Of a DNA stretch of 64,000 nt, positions 50,960-63,951 are shown piece after piece. Below the pieces are notes generated by a model. The model saw nothing but the letters and a program-made list of their open reading frames with translations, did no database searches and was not told the DNA's origin. Source of the DNA: Cinclus cinclus (Eukaryota > Chordata > Aves > Passeriformes > Cinclidae); NCBI RefSeq assembly GCF_963662255.1, contig NC_085046.1, positions 100,147,324 to 100,211,323 on the forward strand. The letters are read 5' to 3'. A program made the translations under genes and the position numbers. The first letter of the stretch is position 1, and the number at the start of each line of letters is the position of its first letter.

Positions 50960-52903
50960 CACTAACTGAATTTAATCATTTAAACATAAATTTAATCATA
51001 TATGTAAGTTCAATTGCTACAGTGGGAAGATACTTTCCTGATGAAGTTATCAAGATACTTATGTATTAAATTCCTAAATTTAAAAACTGCATGGGTTTTT
51101 TAAATACTTTTAATATGTATTTGATTTTATAACACTGTTTCAGTTTATGGTCTTGTTTTGTTGATGTAAATTATTTAGTACAGTTAGTTATCAGATAGAG
51201 TTGTATTTACAGAATCCAATTAAAAAAGAGAATCTCAAGCACAGAACAAGATGGAGCTGACAAAGACAAACTTCTGAAATGCCTATTGTCATGTCTGGGT
51301 GTTAAAATAATGTTTGGGGATCTTTTTTAGCTTTGCAGAGATACCCAGGCATCATCCCGCTTGGAATCTCTTCCACATTTAATGTGGATATGAACAAATT
51401 TTCTTTTATGAGCAAATGGAAGAGAATTTTGTTTGTTTTGGAATGGGAAAGACAAAAAGAGGTGATGAGCAAGCCATATGTAAATGTAATGTGAAACGTC
51501 TGGGGCATGACTTTGCACTGCTCCAAGTATTATTAAAAAAACCTAGAAACGGAGAAAAAAATTACTGTTGCTGATTAATTTTTCTCCCTGTTTTCATGAT
51601 GCTAGTGTGTGGAATACAAATACTCCTGCAGACAATCTCCTTTCCTTCTGCTTTCTGTGAGCCTTAGTAAGCCAATGAGCTGTCTATACAAGGTGTGGTT
51701 GCATCTATGCTCACTCTTCCTGGGTTTCTTTTGCTAATTGTACACTGTGATGTTCTTTCTGCCTTTGAGTGGCAGGCTAATGAAGTTGTTTCAAAGCAAA
51801 ATTACCCCAAAGGAATGAGGAAGGAATTAAAACATAGACAACTAGAAATGCCAGCTCTTGGTACAGAGCACCACTACTACCATTGCATGATCAACAGTCC
51901 TTGCCACTGAACACATGAGGAATTCACTGAATCTGGCACAGGGCTCAATGAGCCACCTATACCTCTGGGCAATGTGGAAATCACATATAATTTCCAATGT
52001 CATTTTCTTGGCATTAAACATGCAGACACAATAATAAATTGATGTCTTGAAGTTTGCTGTGTAGGTTTTGAACAGTTTTGTGGGGGAGTGTGTCAATAAT
52101 TTTCTGGTTTGTTTCTTCAGGATATGTGCTCTATTACTGGTTTTACTTTCTGCCTCCTTCCCTTTTGCAGGGGTCACTGCTTTAAAGGGACACGATGGAT
52201 ACTTAAAACCGGAGGGGCAGAAGTAGGACAGTTTTGTTAATATTCTTAAAATACAGAGCTTTATTTATGAAGTGTGTGAAGGATTTTAAAAGACAGTCTC
52301 AACACTTTAATTTTTATTGCCACTTGTCTCCAGTTTCTGCAAAAAAAATAAAAGACACTATACAAAGATGCCTTTGTGGCCTGATGCTGGCCAAACCTAA
52401 ACTTCAGATTCTAGACATTAAATCCAGTTACACAAGACCTGTGTAAATTTTCATTATATCCATTACAACTGATTTCACACAAATGAGCATTTCAGATGAA
52501 TAAAAAGGCCCAGAGAAAGCCTAACTATTTAAAAAAAATTCTGCGACACATTTCAAAAGAGTAAGTGTGTTACTTGGTATCACTGGCTGTGCTCCATCTT
52601 CTGTAATTAGATTTTGCCTACACGAAATTCCCCCTGTAGTTCTAACAGGATATGTTTATTTTTTTACTTCCTGCAGGAAAGCCTATGCTAATTTATATTA
52701 GCTGAGTTCTGCTCTAGAAGTGGCAAAATTTCATGTTAGATAACAGTGTTCTGTTCGTAAAAACCATTTTAGCATGTCAAATGTTTCTTGCAGACTTATG
52801 GGATTCCCTAAATGAAGGAAATTCCATCTGTCCTGCTTTAAATTCCTAGCCATGATACTATAAGCATCAGCATTGAGCTATGAGCATATCCACCTGAGTG
52901 ATA

Positions 52904-52946
52904 TGTGATATGCAAAATATCACTTGCTGTGTGATATGCAAAATAT
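52904..52946. repeat. Duplicated 17-mer with internal hairpin
   Basis: TGTGATATGCAAAATAT occurs at 52904-52920 and again, identical, at 52930-52946, a 26-bp period. Within the first copy and the spacer, GTGATAT (52905-52911) pairs with ATATCAC (52917-52923) around a 5-base loop. A small local duplication of no known function. Confidence 0.9.
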
Positions 52947-53757
52947 TAAAAAAACATCTGATCCTATCTAATACCTTTGAATTCAGTGTGAGGGAGTCAT
53001 AGGTGCATAGCCTTCCTTGATCAGATTTGCATCCCATTTTGGCTGTGGTAGTATTGGTGACAGTACTTGCTTGTGGGTCAAGTTTTTTCCTCATCTCATT
53101 AGCTACCAGCTGATGATGTCCAGAAGTCTTGAAGATTAGTATCATTGATTGATCTTTTTCATTTGACTAGGGTGGTTTTGTGGCTATTTAAGTACGCATC
53201 TGCTTGGTGGTGTTCATCTCTGATTTACTTAGAATTAATTGAGGTCAACATTAATACAAATCAACAAAAAAGATTTTGCATGGTGCTTTACGTTGCCACA
53301 CAGGTAAATTCTTTAGACACAAAGGCAAATGCAGTAGAGCAGACTATAAAGGAGTTTAAGTTTTAGGGAGTTAAAAAATTGGGATTGTGTCTTTCTTTTA
53401 TGTTTCAGGCACTTGTAGTTGTATACCTGGATAATGGCATGCTCTGTTCTAGTCTTCTGGTCCCATATAGAAGGAGTGGCCCAGTAGATTTTAGTTTTAG
53501 TTTTGTTTATTTTTAAAATATATTATGGACATATATCCCCCTTCTTTATTCTGGAACCAGGTAATATTCTTTAGGATTATGTAGAGTGCAATGCACAGAC
53601 AAATGTGTTGCCACAGCAGCTGGAGAAATTTTATCCCCTGCTGCGGTCTTTCAATGTGGTTTCCTCATCAGTTCAAACTATGAGCATGTGGCACTGCACT
53701 AATCAAATGCATGAAGAAATTTCACCTAATACTTATTGCAAAAAAACGCCAAAAATC

Positions 53758-53818
53758 CTAACCAAAACAAAACAAAAAAACCAAAAAAACCCAACCAAAC
53801 AAACAACCCCCCCACCAC
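53758..53818 (+). repeat. A/C-only low-complexity tract
   Basis: About 60 bases composed almost solely of A and C (AAAAC, AACC and CCCCCCC sub-blocks). The Lys/Gln/Asn/Pro-rich chance open frame at 53605-53865 comes from it. Confidence 0.88.
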
Positions 53819-56800
53819 TTAAAAGCTTAATCATTTGCCCATACCTACCCCATTTTGCAAAGTAAATCTTTCCAAAGAATTATTATACTGTCTTCAGCAC
53901 CTTGAATTTTTTCTCCTAATAATCTTATTTTTTTTTATTTTAGAAATGTCTGTTTTGGAGTTAGAGCTTTCTCTCTGCAGAGGCCTAATGTACATTTTAT
54001 CCTGTAGTTTTTTGCTCAGGGCACCCTGAGCACTTCTCTGCCTAGTGTTCTGCCACAGCTGGCTGAAATCAGAGGAGTGCTAACTTTGGTAATGCATAAC
54101 TGGGCATTTATTCAGAGCTGAGCATGAATAGAAGGTGCAACCATGTCTCTAAAAAAATAAAGGTTACATCTATTCAAAAGAGGAGATCTGTTTAAGGGAT
54201 ATGTACATTCCAAAATCAGCTCCCATATTTTTAGAAAAAATATTGATGAGGGATCTATAATATCGCTTCCATTGTGATAAATAGTGGTGACAGAAAGATA
54301 AGATGGAACTTGTGAGAACCAACTATTTCTTTAGATGTTTTCAAATGCCAGAACAAGGGGTATGAATTTACACATAGATCCTTTCAAAACTTATTCAGAA
54401 CTTTTATCTTTAATCCATCTGATTTGGTCACGTGTTAGATATGCACTATCTTTATCCATGCTTGGATAGTAGGAATTGTACATATTAAAATCTGCCCAAC
54501 TGCAACATAAATTTGTTTGCTTTCTTCCATCTAAGGTTGTCCTAGATATATTTTTCTTCCAGGATGCTAATAATGAGTAATTCTGCCTTTCATTGAAGAT
54601 TTAGTGTCAGGATGCTTGCCCTATTAGAAATGTTGCCAGTGGATTCTCTTAGTGACATCTTCCATAATTTGGCTTAATTTGAACCACCATAGACTCAGCA
54701 GGAATGTGATATATTTTGAGTTTTTCTTTGAGAATACAGGTATTTTTGTATGGTGTTCCCTACTCTCCTAGGGAAAGTTCCAGCTTTTATAAAGAAGGAA
54801 AATCTAAATGGCAACTTGGACCACTATACTTTATGTTATTAATGTGCACAGCATAATTCACCTCTGAAAATGAAATTCTGACACAGACTTCCATAGGACC
54901 TTGAACAATTTACTTAACTTTTATTTGCCTCAGTTTCTAAATTTCTAAGGTAGACATCTACAAACAATGTATAAGTTCTTTAAAATGTATTTTAAAAAAT
55001 GGGCTGGGGAAAATTTCAGGAAACAAAATTATTGTAATGTCTCTCCAAGCAGTCATTACTTAGACGAAGCAAGCACTGTAATACTAGACATTTCATGCTT
55101 GAATTCTAAAGAGATTTAACCAGTCACAGGTTTTTCTTTCAGAATTTCTTGCATAGAGACTGGCTTTTAAAGTCCCTTGGTTCCAGTACCTTCCAAGAAT
55201 TTCCTACAAGTAGCTCTTTACATATTTTCATGCAGACATTTTAATTTCCACTTTGCATGTAGGGATGGGGGGAACGTGTTGATTTTAAAAAATCCTAAAT
55301 CACAAACTACCACCTTTGTTGGCAGTGGGAAAGTCTGGGGTGGTTCATTTAGCATCCCATGTACAAAGATAGAAATAATCAAGACAAAACTGGACTCAAA
55401 TATAAGTAGGGCTGAGAGTACTCAGTGCACCTTCATTAGTATTGGAGTGTGCGTCAGATAAAAATTTCCTGATGTTCTTTGCTTGGATTGCAAAATATTC
55501 CCAGAGTACTTGGACCTGATTCTGTTTAGAACAAAATAAATTATCAAATGTGCTCTGCTCTGGGAGCAGAAATTGTGTGCTCCACCTGCTCATAAGGGCT
55601 AAGTCTGTGGGACTGAAGCTGACAGAGTTTTCAGTAACACTCCTGGAGTTAGTGAAGGATGAAAATAATTTCCTCAGCACCAGCTGCTTGACTCCACTGA
55701 CCTGTTGCCATCAGGCCACCCTCACTGGTTATCCTCCAGGGACCCTCCAGTATGGCCATGGCCCAGGACCTCACTTCAGGCTCACAAGGCTACCAGCCCT
55801 TGCCCCAGGAATGCCCCAAGCCTGTCTTGTCTCTTGTGTTAATATAATTTAGGATACCATCTTGTCCTTGAACTGAATCTCAGTTGTTGCTGCTATTCTT
55901 TTTTAGTTCATTTCATTGAACTGAAGTACTGTGAGGCTTGTTTGTGCCAAAAATTCCCTAATATTTGCTGTCTGAGTGGTGCATGATGACCATTATTAAA
56001 TATGTTAGGTCTGTATCTGAGGCTTGGGATGGGGCTAATGGCCTCATCCTGCCTGACATCTTAGAGGAAAAGCTTTGTTGTATGGTGCAGTAATTTATAA
56101 AGTGAAAGAGGAAAGAAATGGGGTTCCATTGAAGCTAACCAATGTACATGTGGCAACTTTCATTTCATCCTGTTGTTTTTGTGAGAGATATGTGCTGACC
56201 TTAATGACCCCTGTTTGCATAGTGCTGGTTATGTATACTCTAAGTACCCTTTAAAAATCATTACCTGATTATTATTTTCGTTAAACACTGGAGCTGCTCT
56301 GCCACAGCAGCCTGGACAGCCTGCCGGCTGGCACACGCATGACATGACATGGAGAGGGCATGAAATGTCTGTAGGAATGATACACTCGGGAATGAGCACC
56401 TGACATTTCTGTCCTTTGAGTCTTTCCATGCGGTTTTGCTTTCCATGTATAGAAAGTGAGAGTATAGAGAAGGTGTCAGGGCAAAATAATCTGAACTGCA
56501 TTTCTCTGAAGAGAAAAGCATGAACTCACCAGAGCTCAGCACTGGCCATGACTTCTGGAGCTGTTACTTCCCAAATTTTGGGGCAGGATGGAGGGAAATG
56601 GAAGTGAGAGGGTGAGGGTGAAGGAAATGGTGAGACAGGGTGAGAGCAGTGCAGCCTGTAGCAGTGCTGCCAATTTCCATGTGTGATGTGCTTTCCTCAG
56701 CACAAACCCTCTTCTCTCTCTGGATGAGCTCAGACTGCTCCTAACATCTACTAAAATAAAATTATTTAAAATTAATTGTAGAGATGTGTTTGGAAACTGT

Positions 56801-58861
56801 CATTTGATGACACATTGCTCTCCCCATATGATTGCTACTTTTTTACCAGCTTTGTTTGGATATCACAGTAATGTGTGAATATTTTGGATCAGCGACATAG
56901 GCTGCTTTCTACGCATTATGAATGATTGTTTGTATACAGAATAATGCGGGCTTGAAGACAGCAGGCATAAGAAATGGATTGCTAGAGGTGGATTGCAGGG
57001 TGGTTACGCACTGTGTTGTCCTTGAACCTCCACCATGGCACAAGACAACTCTGTGTTGACTCCCTGACTGAATCACACAGAGGGCAAACCCCACATGTTT
57101 GACATCTGTATTCAGATGCTTGTCCTTATTCTGTAAAGATTGAATATTCCCCCTTTTGCTTCTTCCCAAAAAATTAATACTCTCTAAATTTTCTGAATTA
57201 TGGACAATAATATTTTAAGCCTCTAATTTTAAGTCTAAAGTAGCATTTTTTTCTAAGATCTCAGACTGTAGACACCTACCGAATATTCATTTACTCATTT
57301 TGCTTGGTATTGATTGATTTGATATAATAACCAATCTAATGCATTGTCAGTCATCCAGGGATTTGTTGCTAGGAGCAGGCAGAATATTTCTTAAGGATCA
57401 CGACTAAATTAAGAGAAAAGCAAACTTAACTACCTCAGGGATTGGCCTGGTATTGAGTTTGTATGAAGTAGAATAAAGGCCCTTTAAATTTTTATTAATT
57501 TCCCAGAAAATAGTTCAGTTGTATACCTTGTAACTACAATTTCTGCTTGATTCCTTCCTGAGATTCTAGATCCACTTCTTTTAATCTGAATTTCTGACAA
57601 GAGCTGATTAATTCTGAAATAGAGACTTATGTGTTATGATGATTCTCTTTGACAATGAAAGTGGATTTTCTGATTGTTGTGGTAGTTGGCAATACCTTTT
57701 CTGGCAATCTTTTTCTCTAATCCATCATAAAGTTGTTTTAGTTGACCTATTTATAATTTATTTGAAAGAATTGTCATATTTTTAAATAAACAATTTATGA
57801 TAATTTCCAAGATTTTTCAAGGATAAAAAGAGGTGATGCAGATAAAACTTGAGTTTGAATTTTCAGGTTTAGATGTGAAATGTCACAAAAATTTAAATTG
57901 TCAGTAAAAAATTTCATGCCTCCCCAGGCAGGATTTGGCCTGCACAGCAAGAAAGGAGACCACCTGAAAGGCTACCTTCTCTCATCTCATGCGTTGACAG
58001 TATCTCTACCATGTTCAACTTTAAGAGATCCTAGTCAGTTAAAAAAAAAAAAAAATGAAGTATTTTGAGCAAAAAGATAAAGAGGGGAGACCATGGAATG
58101 GTAGGTGGAATAGAAAGAAGCTGTAGTTGTGCTAAGCTTGCTTACTGTTATGTGTCTGGTTTGCTGGAGCAGTTCAGCCTCCCCATTCCAGCAGTTTGGC
58201 TGGAAGCCTGCTCTGAGAAAAGCCTTGTAATAAAGCCAACATTAAGAGGGTGGTGCTGTACTGCATCTCTCCAGCAAAACATGTGTGAGTTTCTCCTCAA
58301 ACTGTGCAGAGTATTTCCATGTGCATGAATGGATCAAGCACTGCAATGATTTTAGCTGCTTGCTCTCAGCCTCTATCTGTGTTTGAATTCCTGTGGATTA
58401 ACTCCTTTGGAGCAGCATTGGCTAATAACCTTTGGCAGTAACATAAAAAGATTGGTGCACATCTGGCTGCCTTTCATGCTTTTAGGACTCTTCACTCAAA
58501 ATATCAGAATAATATCCACCTACAGGAACAAATATTTACTCTTCTCAAAGGGAAGTACTTAGTTCTTCTGGTCTATAATATAAGGGCATATTCCTCCTAT
58601 TTCTTGATTATCTTCAGAAACAGCATTTATTCTTTAGGTCATGGCAAGACAGTGCCATGTAGCAAGCATGACGTCAAGGATCTTGTGCCTGATAGTGCCA
58701 GGATAGTGTCTTCACAGCCAAATTACTTTTTCTTACCTGGTGCCCTGAAATATAACAGGATAGTGGTGCTGGGGGAAATTCTTGGAAGCCCAGAATAAAT
58801 ACAACTCCTGACAGTGAGCATCAGATAACAGTGAGCACTACCACTCTGGATGGACAAAAAT

Positions 58862-59322
58862 GTGGTTGGGTGGCTGGGTACAAAGAGTGGTGGTGAGTGG
58901 GGTTATATCCAGCTGATATCCTGTCACTAGTGGCATTCCCCAGGCCTCAGGGCTGGGGCCAGGCCTGTTTATTATCTTTATTGATGACTTTGATGAAAGG
59001 GTCAAGGGCACTCTCAGTCAGTTTGCAGATGATATCAGGTTGGGCAGGAATGTTGCTCTTCTGGAGAGCAGGAAGGCTTTGCAGAGGAATCTAGACAAGC
59101 TGGATCTATGGGCTGAGACCAGTGGTATGATGTTCAATAAGGCAAAGTGGTAAATCCTGCACTTTGGTCACAGTAACACCACACAAACTTAGAGGCTGGG
59201 GGACAGAGTGGCTGGAAAGCTTCCCAGTGGAAAAGGGCCTGGAGATGCTGGTCAACAGCAGCTGAACATGAGCCAGAGTGTGTCCAGGTGGCCAGGAAGG
59301 CCAATGGCATCCTGACCTGAAA
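58862..59322 (+). mobile_element. CR1 LINE fragment, reverse transcriptase region
   Basis: A forward CR1 fragment spanning the core of the reverse transcriptase. It starts at 'gtggttgggtggctgggtac' type sequence and runs through the catalytic box to 'ggaaggccaatggcatcctg' at about 59294. There CR1 similarity stops abruptly, about 1 kb before a normal CR1 3' end. The missing 3' end, and a second CR1 in the opposite orientation less than 100 bp away, point to rearrangement after insertion. Divergence is moderate. Confidence 0.93.
58929..59153 (+). pseudogene. CR1 reverse transcriptase fragment
   Basis: One continuous frame of 75 codons carries the SGVPQGS-like motif as [11 protein letters not shown], then FIDDFDE, and the catalytic FADD box at 59022-59033. 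It continues through [13 protein letters not shown] to FNKAKW and a TAA at 59151. In related elements the last residue is a Cys followed by further thumb sequence, so the stop is a mutation inside the domain. The conserved Gly of PQGS is Ala here. The fragment is non-functional: no start, no endonuclease, and no complete thumb region. Confidence 0.9.
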
Positions 59323-59419
59323 CAGATGCTTTGGGCTCTTGTATTGACTCTTGTATCACAGCATGTTCCCCATGGAGGAAGGATTTTTGGGGTTTTTTTA
59401 GGAGGCAGGATTTTGGGTT

Positions 59420-60072
59420 TTGGATATCTCCAAGGATGGAGTCACCACAGCCAAATTCATATTTAAGTGGAATTTCTTGTACTTTTATCTGTGCTCATAG
59501 TCTTTTGTTCTGTCACTGGGTTCCACTGAGAAGAGTCAAACTCCATCTTCTTTATTCCCTCCATCAATGTGTTTTGCATATTTATAAGATCCCTCTGAGT
59601 CTTTCCTTCTCCAAGAAGAGTCCTAGCTCTTTCAACCTCTCCTCATGTGACAGGCTCCAAGCCCTTAATTGCCTTTGTGACCTTTTGCTGGACTTGCTTT
59701 GGAATATCCATGTTCATGTACTGGGGATCCCAGAACTGACGCTCTACTCCAGCTGTGTCTCACCAGAGCCTAGGAGAGGAGAAGGTTCACCTCACTGGAC
59801 CTCCTGGAAGCTGTTGGCCTCCTTAGCTCCCAGGGAGCATTACTGCCTCATGGCCTCCGCTGTTCACTGGGATGTCGAGGCTTTTTCTGCAGAGCTGCTT
59901 TCCAGACAGTAACTCCCAGCCTGTACTGGTGCATCCAGTGATTATTCCAGGGTGCAGGACTTCACACTTGCATTTGCTGAATTTCATGAGGCAAACTTCT
60001 TGTCTGCCTCTTTCTCCAGCCTGTTGAGGTCTCTTTCAGTGGCAGCTCAGCCACTCCTGCCAGCTTCTCTCT
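59420..60072 (-). mobile_element. CR1 LINE fragment in reverse orientation
   Basis: A minus-strand CR1 piece. Its 5' limit (right side) lies just past the FADD position, at sequence matching the KLGG-like segment (about 60045-60072). Leftward it carries the C-terminal RT piece (LMKFSKCKCEVLHPG, around 59950-59995) and then the 3' region ('ctccaaggatggagtcaccacagc' type sequence at about 59428). The terminal octamer is absent. The 193-codon open frame on the plus strand (59331-59912) is antisense to this element and is not a gene. Similarity stops at about 60072. The following 100 bp is unassigned. Confidence 0.87.
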
Positions 60073-60716
60073 GTTGTGCCACACCACTTGTTCCCCTGGA
60101 GCAGGCAGCCAAGCTCTCTTCTGAAAACAGCCTCCAGCTGGAGAGGCCACAAGGATTACCATGGTGTGGGTAAGGTCTAGACTGTTTTAAGCTAGACTAG
60201 AATTTTCTTTTGTTCCAAGAAATATTTTTATTGTGTTTGGTTAAAAGTTCTGGAGTTCATTAAAAATGTTCTGGAGGGTTGTTGCTTTTACCAGTACAAA
60301 GAGTACTTCAATTAACACCTAAATCAAGAGCACTAAATAGGCAGACAGAAAATTTTTGCTGTCTGGAGAGGTAAATGAAGAAGCAAAGGGGTCATCATGG
60401 CAGAAGTCATAAAACAGAATTTTTGACAGCAGCATTTTGAATGGATTTAGGGAAATTAGCTTAGTACTGGGAAACAAAGGTAACACCTGGAAGACAGAAC
60501 ATGTGGGACATGAGATGGATAGTGACTGGGTAAATCTCAACACAGACTGTCTTTGCAGCTGTTTCAAAGGGAAACCAGCAAAAGCCAAAAACAGACCAGA
60601 TGTGAGAGATACTGGAGAAAGTGAAATCCAGAAATCATCTAGGACAAAACCCTAGGTGTTTTTTATTTTTCTGCCAGCATCTTTAAAACAAAAGATTTGC
60701 ATTAATACTGTAAAAA

Positions 60717-60764
60717 CAACCAACCAACCAACCAACCAACCAACCAACCAACCAACCAACCAAC
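60717..60764 (+). repeat. (CAAC)12 microsatellite
   Basis: Twelve uninterrupted CAAC tetramers (48 bp). Perfect purity suggests ongoing slippage and likely length polymorphism. The repetitive Thr-Asn-Gln-Pro translation in a 60-codon open frame is an artefact. Confidence 0.97.
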
Positions 60765-63551
60765 TCCCCTGTGGCTTTAAGTTTTTCCATGGAATTGGCC
60801 TTATAACCTCAACAATAGTAGTTAAGGGGAGGTTTTAAAGTTTGTTAGACTGGGCTTTTTTTTTCCTTTTTTAACTTTCAAACTCTCAATGTTGATATTT
60901 TGTGCTGAAGTTTTTGAATTCAGTTATATTTGGTCATAATTTACACAAAGGGCTGTGGTTGCTACTTCCAAAGAATGACTAGGTCATAACATAGTTATAC
61001 CAGAGGTGCACAAGTGAAATGGATTTTGAAATCAAAATACACCATTAAAGGAGTAGTTCAGATCTTAACTACTCCAAACATTGCCATTCCATGGCAGTCA
61101 GTGTATTTACATAGTTATTCTTGTGGAGAATTGGTCTTCTGTTTGAGTTGCTAAAATTTAATGTAGGGCCAGAATTTTCTGGGCTCAGTGGGGCTTACAG
61201 ACATGCATCCTACTGTCCAGTTATGCCAGGTTCTGCCTGAGTCCTGAGGGAATGCTTCTTGGGAACCAGCTGGTATACAAAGACACAGCTGTGGGTGCCC
61301 TTTCACATGCTGTAATTTATTAATTGGATGACTGTTGCATAGGAAGACTTGGACAGGTTTTCTTCTTCCTCTCCTTTGCCTTCACACATTCTCTTGGACG
61401 TACATCCCCTAGGAACACAGTTAATGAATGTTAGAAGGTGTCTGTATAAAAAAGACATGCATGTACCTCTGAACATAGTTATGCTATTATATGTTACACA
61501 CTAGGAAAGTTAGGATGATTCCTAAGTTTTGTAAAACATGTCATGGTCTGTGAAAAAAAAATCCTTTCAAGTGCACAGGTTTTTCCAAATTTCATAGATT
61601 ATTGTTCATAACTTGCTCTGGCATCAGCTTTCAAAGAGTCATAAAGAAGGAGAAAAGGGAATTTCTTATCCTTTCCTCTGTGTACTGACAAGAAAAAATT
61701 AATGTATAAGTTTCACAATGTCCTCATTCATGTAAAATTTCTGTTGGATTTAATTTACTGTTCCTATTGACTTTTATGAGAAATTTTTCCCGTGCCAAGG
61801 GCTTCTAGGATTAGACAGCAGAGAAATTTGGATGTGTTTTTGAAGACAAGAGAGAAGTCAGGGTATAACTGACTGTCTAGATTTATGCTACTAACAGATA
61901 ATTTAGTTTACAAAATATGTTTATGGAAGAAAAACATTACTGATGCAATCCATTGTGAATTAGACATTTCCAAATGCCTGAGTAAGTGAATAAACAGTGT
62001 AAGTGCAAAAATCAGCTAATATATTTTGTGCATTGATCTTGACAATTACAGACCTGTTTGAAATATTTATAATCCTTCATGTATTAATAAATGATCTGTG
62101 GTGTATTTTAAAAATAAAATGAAATCTCTCAGTATTATGTCAGCTCACCACAGACTCCTGTATTAAATCTTTGCTGAAACGTAGAGAAAGACATCGAATA
62201 TTTATGCAGATTATACAGTATACCCACTGTTTTCCACAGTATTAATTTGCCCACTCTCAGTCTGAATTGATTTTTTTTTTTTTACCAAGTCTGGAGTATC
62301 TGGAGGTGCCACAGCCATTCTCTTGCCTGCATGTTAAATGCACAACTTCATTTCCTCTTGCTGGCTCATGGCAATACAAGAACGTTTTTCTTCTCCAGGG
62401 TTTCACCCTTCAGAGAGATATTTCATTTAAGAGTGCTTTTGGCATAATTCTAATTGCTGGGGAGCAGTAAGGTCAAATTGTTCCACTGAGGAGGATGAGC
62501 TCATAGCAAGGGACAACCCAGATGCAGAGGATCTCACCAGGAAGGTGCAATCCCATAGCACTGGTGACAGTGACAGTCAGCAGTCCTCAGACAAGATGAG
62601 ATGAAGAATCTGGGATGCAGTTCTTCCAGGCAGGGCAGTAAATAGTGTTTTTTAGCAACGCTGACAGCCAGGTAAACCCCCATAATACTCCACAGCCATG
62701 TAGGCCAAATGCTTTTTGGAAGTCAGTGCAAGGTGCAGTTGTCCTGCTATATTTGTGTGCTGACAGTGTCAGGCCCAAGCTCTGCTCCCTATGGACCTGC
62801 TGTAGTCATTCTGCAATACACACTACTGCATCCCTTGAACAGGGGTGCCCAGCCTTGACTCCAAAAAGGCAAATGTTCAATTAGTCTATCTGGTAGATTT
62901 TTAAAAAAACATTAGAACCTGTACATGTGATCAGAGTAAGTTCAACTTCTCTGGTTTTGTAAAGGAGTAATTTCTTACCTATTCCTCCTTAAATACATTT
63001 TGTCCAGTTTTGTTTCAACACTGCCTCTGTTATTATAAGACAATCATTCTTAGAAATGTATTTCACATTCTTCATTGATTACTAAGTAGCAGGTATTAAT
63101 TTTAGAAACATAATGTACACTCAAAGTTAATGGAATATCAAAATACTATACACTTAGTATTAGATTTATCCTTCAAATGAGTAACTTTATCTTAATAGTG
63201 CACACAGATTGATTTCACAGGTTGCATATGTAGCTAGTGGAAGTATGCAGTATCCACTGATGGCAAATCTAAAAAATAAATTTTGTATTGGACCACCTGT
63301 TCTAGCAATTCTGATATAAATTAATGGCTAAGGGATCTTGGGCAGCTCTGTAGATTTTATGTTCTTTTTTATCAGGGCAATTATCTTTTCTTATTTTTCA
63401 GTTACTGTGGTCTATCTTTCCAGCCCTCTATGAACTCTTAGTACTTCTGTATTTTGAAATCTTTTGTTTATAAACATTTTTTTTCTCCAATGGCCTAGAT
63501 TACTCATGTTTACCCAACTTGGTATGGATTTTTAGTCTCCATGGTCAAACT

Positions 63552-63574
63552 CTAAAAGCACTCAGTGCTTTTAG
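63552..63574. repeat. 23-bp near-perfect palindrome
   Basis: CTAAAAGCACT (63552-63562) is followed after a single C by its exact reverse complement AGTGCTTTTAG (63564-63574). An 11-bp perfect stem with a one-base centre is not expected by chance in a window of this size at this loop length (about 0.015 by a uniform-base estimate). It could be a dimeric binding site or a chance cruciform-forming sequence. Confidence 0.92.
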
Positions 63575-63951
63575 CTAGTTCACTTATTATAGTAGTCAAC
63601 TAAATTATGAGATATGACCTTGCATGTTTCATATTATAAGGGACAGAGGATGCTTCTCCTCTGGTCACAGAATCTGTGTCCACTGAACATACTGCCATGT
63701 TCTCAAGGTCTTAAATCAGGATGCAAGCACAGGAATCTTTTCTTTGTATTTTATCTCATGTGCTAACACGTGCTTAAAAGCTCAGTAGGTTTTTCTTAAT
63801 TTAGTTAGGAGCTTATTAAACCACCTAACTTAGTCATTATGTTTTTGTTATGGTCATTGGGATGCCTCAGAGGAAAATGTATGCTTTCCAGATGGATAAA
63901 ACTGACAATGCTGCACTAAGAACATGTTTTCTTTCTTTTCCTGTATTACAG

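Larger units (their letters stand above)
48406..58861. other. Gene-free AT-rich stretch
   Basis: No gene could be supported. Several strong pyrimidine tracts ending in AG occur (about 50210, 52171, 53409, 53943, 55142), but each is followed by short or unrecognisable open sequence. Such signals are common in AT-rich vertebrate DNA. Simple-sequence blocks lie at 50925, 53758 and 58041 (A14). A purine-rich stretch with repeated GGG lies at about 56579-56650. Open frames reach 111 codons (51842-52177 minus), with no domains. Confidence 0.6.
60073..63951. other. Gene-free AT-rich stretch
   Basis: No gene could be supported. Open frames are under 90 codons and without domains. Visible features are the (CAAC)12 microsatellite, a T13 run (62271-62283) and the palindrome at 63552. 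The segment 62480-62880 is less AT-rich than its surroundings and may be an unrecognised old repeat. Confidence 0.62.

Noticed and set aside
53386..53520. Acceptor-like TTTATGTTTCAG with a 38-codon open stretch
   Set aside because: The stretch ends in a stop with only weak donors, and the peptide is not recognisable.
59331..59912. Longest open frame in the window (193 codons, plus strand)
   Set aside because: Most of it lies antisense to a minus-strand CR1 fragment. It has no domain, and its start falls in the junction between two CR1 pieces.
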